A stretch of DNA of 8,146 bases from JBNKEI01 sp050288705. GTDB taxonomy: Bacteria > Myxococcota > Myxococcia > Myxococcales > UBA5297. Under the pieces are notes generated by a model. It did not search any database, had not been told where the DNA came from, and worked only from the letters and a program-made list of their open reading frames with translations. The stretch is from positions 1 through 8,146 of the forward strand of contig JBNKEI010000050.1 in NCBI GenBank assembly GCA_050288705.1. The letters run 5' to 3'. Positions 6,768-8,146 of the stretch are shown piece by piece (position 1 is the first letter of the stretch; each line of letters begins with the position of its first letter). The translations under genes were made by a program, and so were the position numbers.

Positions 6768-7599
6768 TAAGTATCGGCATAGCAAGCCGGTAAACTATCC
6801 ATACTGCAAGCAGCAAAACAGTAGCGGCAAGGTTAACCAACAGGAAACTGCCAAAGCTTTGAGACGACATGCCAGTCAACCAGTTACGGCCGTTCAGAAT
6901 TATGGGGGTTAATGGATTAAAAGAAAACAACACGGCTGCCCAACCAGATTTGGGCACAGGAAATACAACAGGGGTAACGTACATCATAAATTGCATAAGA
7001 AGCGGCAGGCCGCGACCAACGTCAGCATAAAGCATTCCTATCGGAGTAATCAAAAGGCCTATTGCTGTACCGACCAATACCAAAGAAAAAAGTCCAATAG
7101 GAAAGAGTAGCAGACGAGAATTAAAATTAATTTCCATAAAAACCAATGCCCCGAGCAATAGCACAATTTTGATGCCAGCATTAAATAGGGTTTGATATAT
7201 TCCAGAAACAAATAATGCCTCACGCGGAAAGTTGAGCTTTGCCAACATCGGTTTGGCAGCTATAGCTTGTTTCAATGGAGCATTGACTGCATCCATGAAT
7301 ATTGCCCATAGCATTGTTCCAGTAAGAACATAAACAGGGTAAGGAAGAGGCGTATCCTCCACTTTCACTACACCGCTTTTATTGATAAAAATCCAGACAA
7401 CAGTATTGGCCAAAGGAAGTATGAAAGCCCAAAGAATACCGAGAAACGCTTGTCGGTATTGGGCGCTAATATCACGAACTGCCAAGCGCCAGGCCAGTTC
7501 ACGGGATGCTAAAAGGTCGGCAAACATGGCGCGCAACATTTTAACAGGATTAACAAGTGAAGAGTCAGGCGTGTAAACAGTTACTGGTATTTTTTTCAT
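6748..7599 (-). CDS. wzm: Polysaccharide ABC exporter permease, ABC-2/Wzm type
   Basis: The 283-residue inner-membrane protein is the channel-forming half of an ABC-2 exporter for lipid-linked polysaccharide. A cytoplasmic N-terminus carries SRELAWRLAVRDISAQYRQ (32-50), the amphipathic stretch typical of Wzm/TagG/KpsM-type permeases. About six hydrophobic segments follow, near residues 52-72, 88-106, 142-156, 163-188, 199-213 and 252-276. NFPRE (123-127) lies in the cytoplasmic loop expected to contact the ATPase. No strong Shine-Dalgarno precedes the chosen ATG; Met21 is a weaker alternative because residues 1-20 (with VYTPDSS) look family-like. It is the first gene of the operon in this window. 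The gene ends ERMSA-stop, two bases before the next ATG, and that ending reappears just upstream of the ATPase gene. The symbol is by family role only. Confidence 0.9.
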   Translation of the reverse strand: MKKIPVTVYTPDSSLVNPVKMLRAMFADLLASRELAWRLAVRDISAQYRQAFLGILWAFILPLANTVVWIFINKSGVVKVEDTPLPYPVYVLTGTMLWAIFMDAVNAPLKQAIAAKPMLAKLNFPREALFVSGIYQTLFNAGIKIVLLLGALVFMEINFNSRLLLFPIGLFSLVLVGTAIGLLITPIGMLYADVGRGLPLLMQFMMYVTPVVFPVPKSGWAAVLFSFNPLTPIILNGRNWLTGMSSQSFGSFLLVNLAATVLLLAVWIVYRLAMPILIERMSA

Positions 7600-7631
7600 A
7601 TTTTAGGTCGTCAAAACAATTCTTAGGCCGT

Positions 7632-7661
7632 ATATTACAACCGTTACTGATTCTTTGTAAA
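7632..7661 (-). promoter_or_regulatory. Candidate sigma70-type promoter for the operon
   Basis: On the minus strand, TTTACA (7661-7656; 5 of 6 to the -35 consensus) is followed after 18 bases by TAATAT (7637-7632; 4 of 6 to the -10 consensus). It ends 32 bases before the permease ATG. The match is weak and the region is AT-rich, so chance is a real possibility. It is the best candidate I can see in the 118 bases between the permease and the Rpn remnant. Confidence 0.25.
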
Positions 7662-7718
7662 CCTGAACAATAAAAACTTGGCGCAAACAATTATCCATTT
7701 CTTACACCCGCATAATAA

Positions 7719-8006
7719 ACTTACAGATCGTTACCGGAATGGTTACTGGAAGAACTGCTAAAATGGAAAGATCTTTTGCAAGAACTTCTTCAGGAACCTG
7801 AAGGACGTCATGCAGTATTGCAGCTTTTGAGTTATCTTGCCATTGTAGTCTCCGAGCTTGATTTGCACACCCTGGTGGTCAAGGTTAAGCAAGCAAGCCC
7901 AGAAGCAAGTGAGGTGGTCATGACTCTAGCAGAACAACTCATTGAGCAAGGCCGTAAAGAAGGGAAAGCCATAGGATTTAACGACGGGAAGATCCAAGGA
8001 TTCAAC
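7719..8006 (+). pseudogene. Rpn/YhgA-like nuclease-transposase family protein, C-terminal remnant
   Basis: An open stretch after the TAA at 7716-7718 encodes LPEWLLEELLKWKDLLQELL, then an EPEGRHAVLQLLSYL-like helix, then MTLAEQLIEQGRKEGKAIG. This is the typical C-terminal end of the Rpn (recombination-promoting nuclease, PD-(D/E)XK, Transposase_31/YhgA-like) family, where MTLAEQLIEQGRKEG is a hallmark. The N-terminal nuclease domain, normally about 150-200 residues, is absent: upstream sequence shows no start or recognisable homology in any plus frame. At the 3' end the frame continues without a stop, but after about 8006 it becomes basic and unlike the family, coinciding with the leader of a new gene. 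It therefore appears cut at both ends. It diverges from the operon and is unlikely to be functional. Confidence 0.72.
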
Positions 8007-8071
8007 GTGTCTTTTCGGCAAGCCTGCATGAAAGGTAAAAACCAGCGGAGTAGTGTCATGGGTCACCAAAG

Positions 8072-8077
8072 AAGGAG
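8072..8077 (+). promoter_or_regulatory. Ribosome binding site for the gene starting at 8083
   Basis: AAGGAG lies five bases before an ATG and is the clearest Shine-Dalgarno noticed in the window. It favours the ATG at 8083 over the continuing Rpn frame as the real coding frame here. Confidence 0.6.
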
Positions 8078-8082
8078 ACCCA

Positions 8083-8146
8083 ATGACAAGCGAGCAAGAG
8101 CGAGCAGCGCTGATAAAGCAAGCACAAGAAAAAGCAGCAGAATGGC
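8083..8146 (+). CDS. Start of an unidentified CDS, possibly an IS transposase (3' end outside window)
   Basis: Twenty-one codons are visible, reading MTSEQERAALIKQAQEKAAEW, preceded by a good Shine-Dalgarno. The frame differs from the Rpn remnant just upstream. The peptide is charged and helical, of coiled-coil character. That resembles the N-terminus of IS66-type (TnpC) transposases, which often begin with a coiled coil, but 21 residues cannot establish a family. The abrupt loss of Rpn homology around 8006, some 75 bases earlier, would suit an insertion-sequence end between those points. I could not identify a terminal inverted repeat because the other end is not in the window. Real gene start likely; identity open. 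Confidence 0.45.
   Translation, partial: MTSEQERAALIKQAQEKAAEW

Noticed and set aside
7832..8059. Minus-strand open frame of 75 codons at the right end
   Set aside because: It is antisense to the clear Rpn-family sequence on the plus strand and has no motif of its own.
8058..8144. Continuation of the Rpn frame (ATG at 8058) as the real coding sequence at the right end
   Set aside because: The product becomes arginine- and serine-rich and unlike the family, while the frame from 8083 has a proper ribosome binding site.
1..8146. Composite transposon carrying the whole operon
   Set aside because: The two flanks belong to different families and no matching terminal repeats are visible, so joint mobilisation cannot be supported.

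Overview
This window holds one six-gene operon for cell-surface polysaccharide export and modification. All six genes lie on the minus strand, and remnants of mobile-element-type genes sit at both ends. A Wzm/Wzt-type ABC-2 exporter, a polysaccharide pyruvyl transferase, an FrhB-like iron-sulfur protein and a B12-binding radical SAM protein point to a Gram-negative bacterium making an ABC-exported glycan (O-antigen or capsule type). The Rpn-family remnant fits a gammaproteobacterium or a similar lineage, but I cannot name a genus. Hand-counted 60-base lines in the operon range from about 28% to 57% GC, so composition is patchy.

Layout from left to right: positions 2-178 (+) encode the last 58 residues of an IS630-type transposase that enters from outside the window. 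It converges on the operon, which is read right to left. In transcription order the genes are: ABC-2 permease (7599-6748), polysaccharide pyruvyl transferase (6745-5351), Wzt-like ATPase with a C-terminal glycan-binding-type domain (5264-4062), zinc-ribbon SAM methyltransferase (4054-3119), FrhB-like protein with two [4Fe-4S] motifs (3135-1783), and B12-binding radical SAM protein (1786-236). Four of the five junctions are tight (2-nt gap, 7-nt gap, 17-nt overlap, 4-nt overlap); the exception is 86 nt between the pyruvyl transferase and the ATPase. To the right, on the plus strand, are the C-terminal part of an Rpn/YhgA-like protein that has lost its nuclease domain (about 7719-8006) and the first 21 codons of a new reading frame with a good ribosome binding site (8083 onward), possibly another insertion sequence.

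How the genes could work together: permease and ATPase would export a lipid-linked glycan across the inner membrane. The pyruvyl transferase would add pyruvate ketals, and the methyltransferase could methylate the glycan, perhaps at its end, where Wzt-type C-terminal domains can read the cap. The last two genes, coupled by an ATGA overlap, look like an electron-transfer protein and a cobalamin/radical SAM enzyme, and may form a redox modification module. No glycosyltransferases or sugar-nucleotide genes lie in the window, so this is either part of a larger locus or an accessory operon.

The most telling structural signal is a 36-bp near-perfect direct repeat (34/36) at 6732-6767 and 5251-5286. 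It contains the end of the permease gene, the translation start region and the first codons of the next gene. One copy leads into the pyruvyl transferase and the other into the ATPase. This reads as the scar of a gene inserted between an originally adjacent permease-ATPase pair.
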